In this document: positions 5,774 through 6,011 of the stretch, piece after piece
Position numbering within the stretch: position 1 is the first letter of the stretch
Layout of the letters: every line of letters starts with the position of its first letter
Assembly: GCA_030683195.1 (NCBI GenBank)
Contig: JAUXQA010000090.1
Coordinates: 1-6,011 of the forward strand
Direction of reading: 5' to 3'
Length of the DNA stretch: 6,011 nucleotides
Source: Rhodoferax sp.
GTDB taxonomy: Bacteria; Pseudomonadota; Gammaproteobacteria; Burkholderiales; Burkholderiaceae_C
The notes under the pieces: model-generated
Database searches by the model: none
The model's input: only the letters and a program-made list of their open reading frames with translations
What the model was told of the DNA's origin: nothing
Position numbers and translations under genes: made by a program

Positions 5774-5793
5774 GAGTCCAAGACAACCCACCC

Positions 5794-6011
5794 ATGACAG
5801 TTTCAACGCAAGGCCTTGAGCTCAAGACTGGCTCGCGCGCTCTGCGCGCGGCCGTCGAGTTGCTGTCGTCGATGCGGTTCTCAATTTCTTTGCTCACCGT
5901 CATCTGTATTGCGTCGGTGATCGGTACCGTACTCAAGCAGCAAGAGCCGGCCAACAATTACGTCAACCAGTTTGGTCCGTTCTGGGCAGAGGTATTTGGC
6001 GCAGCCAGTCT
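5794..6011 (+). CDS. resB: Cytochrome c biogenesis protein ResB (System II), N-terminal part
   Basis: The first 72 codons are present and the gene runs off the right edge. ResB (also called Ccs1 or CcsB) is an inner-membrane protein that works with CcsA/ResC to deliver heme to the CxxCH motifs of apocytochromes in the periplasm. The segment ELLSSMRFSISLLTVICIAS (residues 22-41) opens the first transmembrane helix with the typical LSSMRF lead-in. It continues as VIGTVLKQQEP (42-52) and then NNYVNQFGPFW (54-64), the beginning of the family's first periplasmic part. The start ATG is chosen because it sits just before this conserved region; no clear Shine-Dalgarno is visible. A strong terminator hairpin ends 20 bases upstream, so transcription must read through it or start very close to the gene. 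Placement behind a cytochrome c4 gene agrees with its role. Confidence 0.92.
   Translation, partial: MTVSTQGLELKTGSRALRAAVELLSSMRFSISLLTVICIASVIGTVLKQQEPANNYVNQFGPFWAEVFGAAS

Noticed and set aside
5834..5853. GC-rich inverted repeat (GCGCGC around a short loop) near the start of resB
   Set aside because: It falls inside coding sequence and is explained by Arg/Ala codons in GC-rich DNA.

Overview
The window looks like chromosomal core DNA of a Burkholderiales bacterium, most likely of the Comamonadaceae (Rhodoferax/Polaromonas-like). This is inferred from the proteins encoded and the GC-rich coding sequence; no database search was possible. No mobile element, CRISPR array, tRNA or rRNA was seen.

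Left block (1-1576, minus strand): the 5' part of metK (S-adenosylmethionine synthetase) runs off the left edge. Upstream of it, on the same strand, is a PfkB-family kinase that resembles adenosine kinases. Each gene is preceded by its own copy of the same structured leader. In both copies the first half matches the SAM-II riboswitch architecture: a P1 hairpin, a loop ending in UUGCA, a linker ending in GCUAAA, and a GAAC/GUUC pseudoknot. The second half is also conserved and contains an anti-Shine-Dalgarno sequence that pairs with the ribosome binding site next to the start codon. MetK makes SAM. Adenosine kinase removes the adenosine released when SAH is hydrolysed after methyl transfer. The pair therefore reads as a small SAM-cycle regulon under translational SAM control. 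The copy before the kinase gene carries about 47 extra nucleotides inside the aptamer linker.

Middle block (1577-3285, plus strand): two tandem lysophospholipid (LpxL/HtrB-type) acyltransferases overlap at a TGATG junction. They diverge from the kinase gene, and the likely kinase promoter overlaps the start of the first acyltransferase. They are probably involved in lipid A or other membrane lipid acylation.

Right block (3336-6011): an Asp-nucleophile alpha/beta hydrolase (epoxide hydrolase-like) is coupled by an ATGA overlap behind engB, the essential ribosome-assembly GTPase, both on the minus strand. Divergent from them is a diheme cytochrome c4, followed by a strong intrinsic terminator and then the start of resB, a System II cytochrome c maturation gene that runs off the right edge. 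The ResB/CcsA complex attaches heme to proteins such as cytochrome c4.
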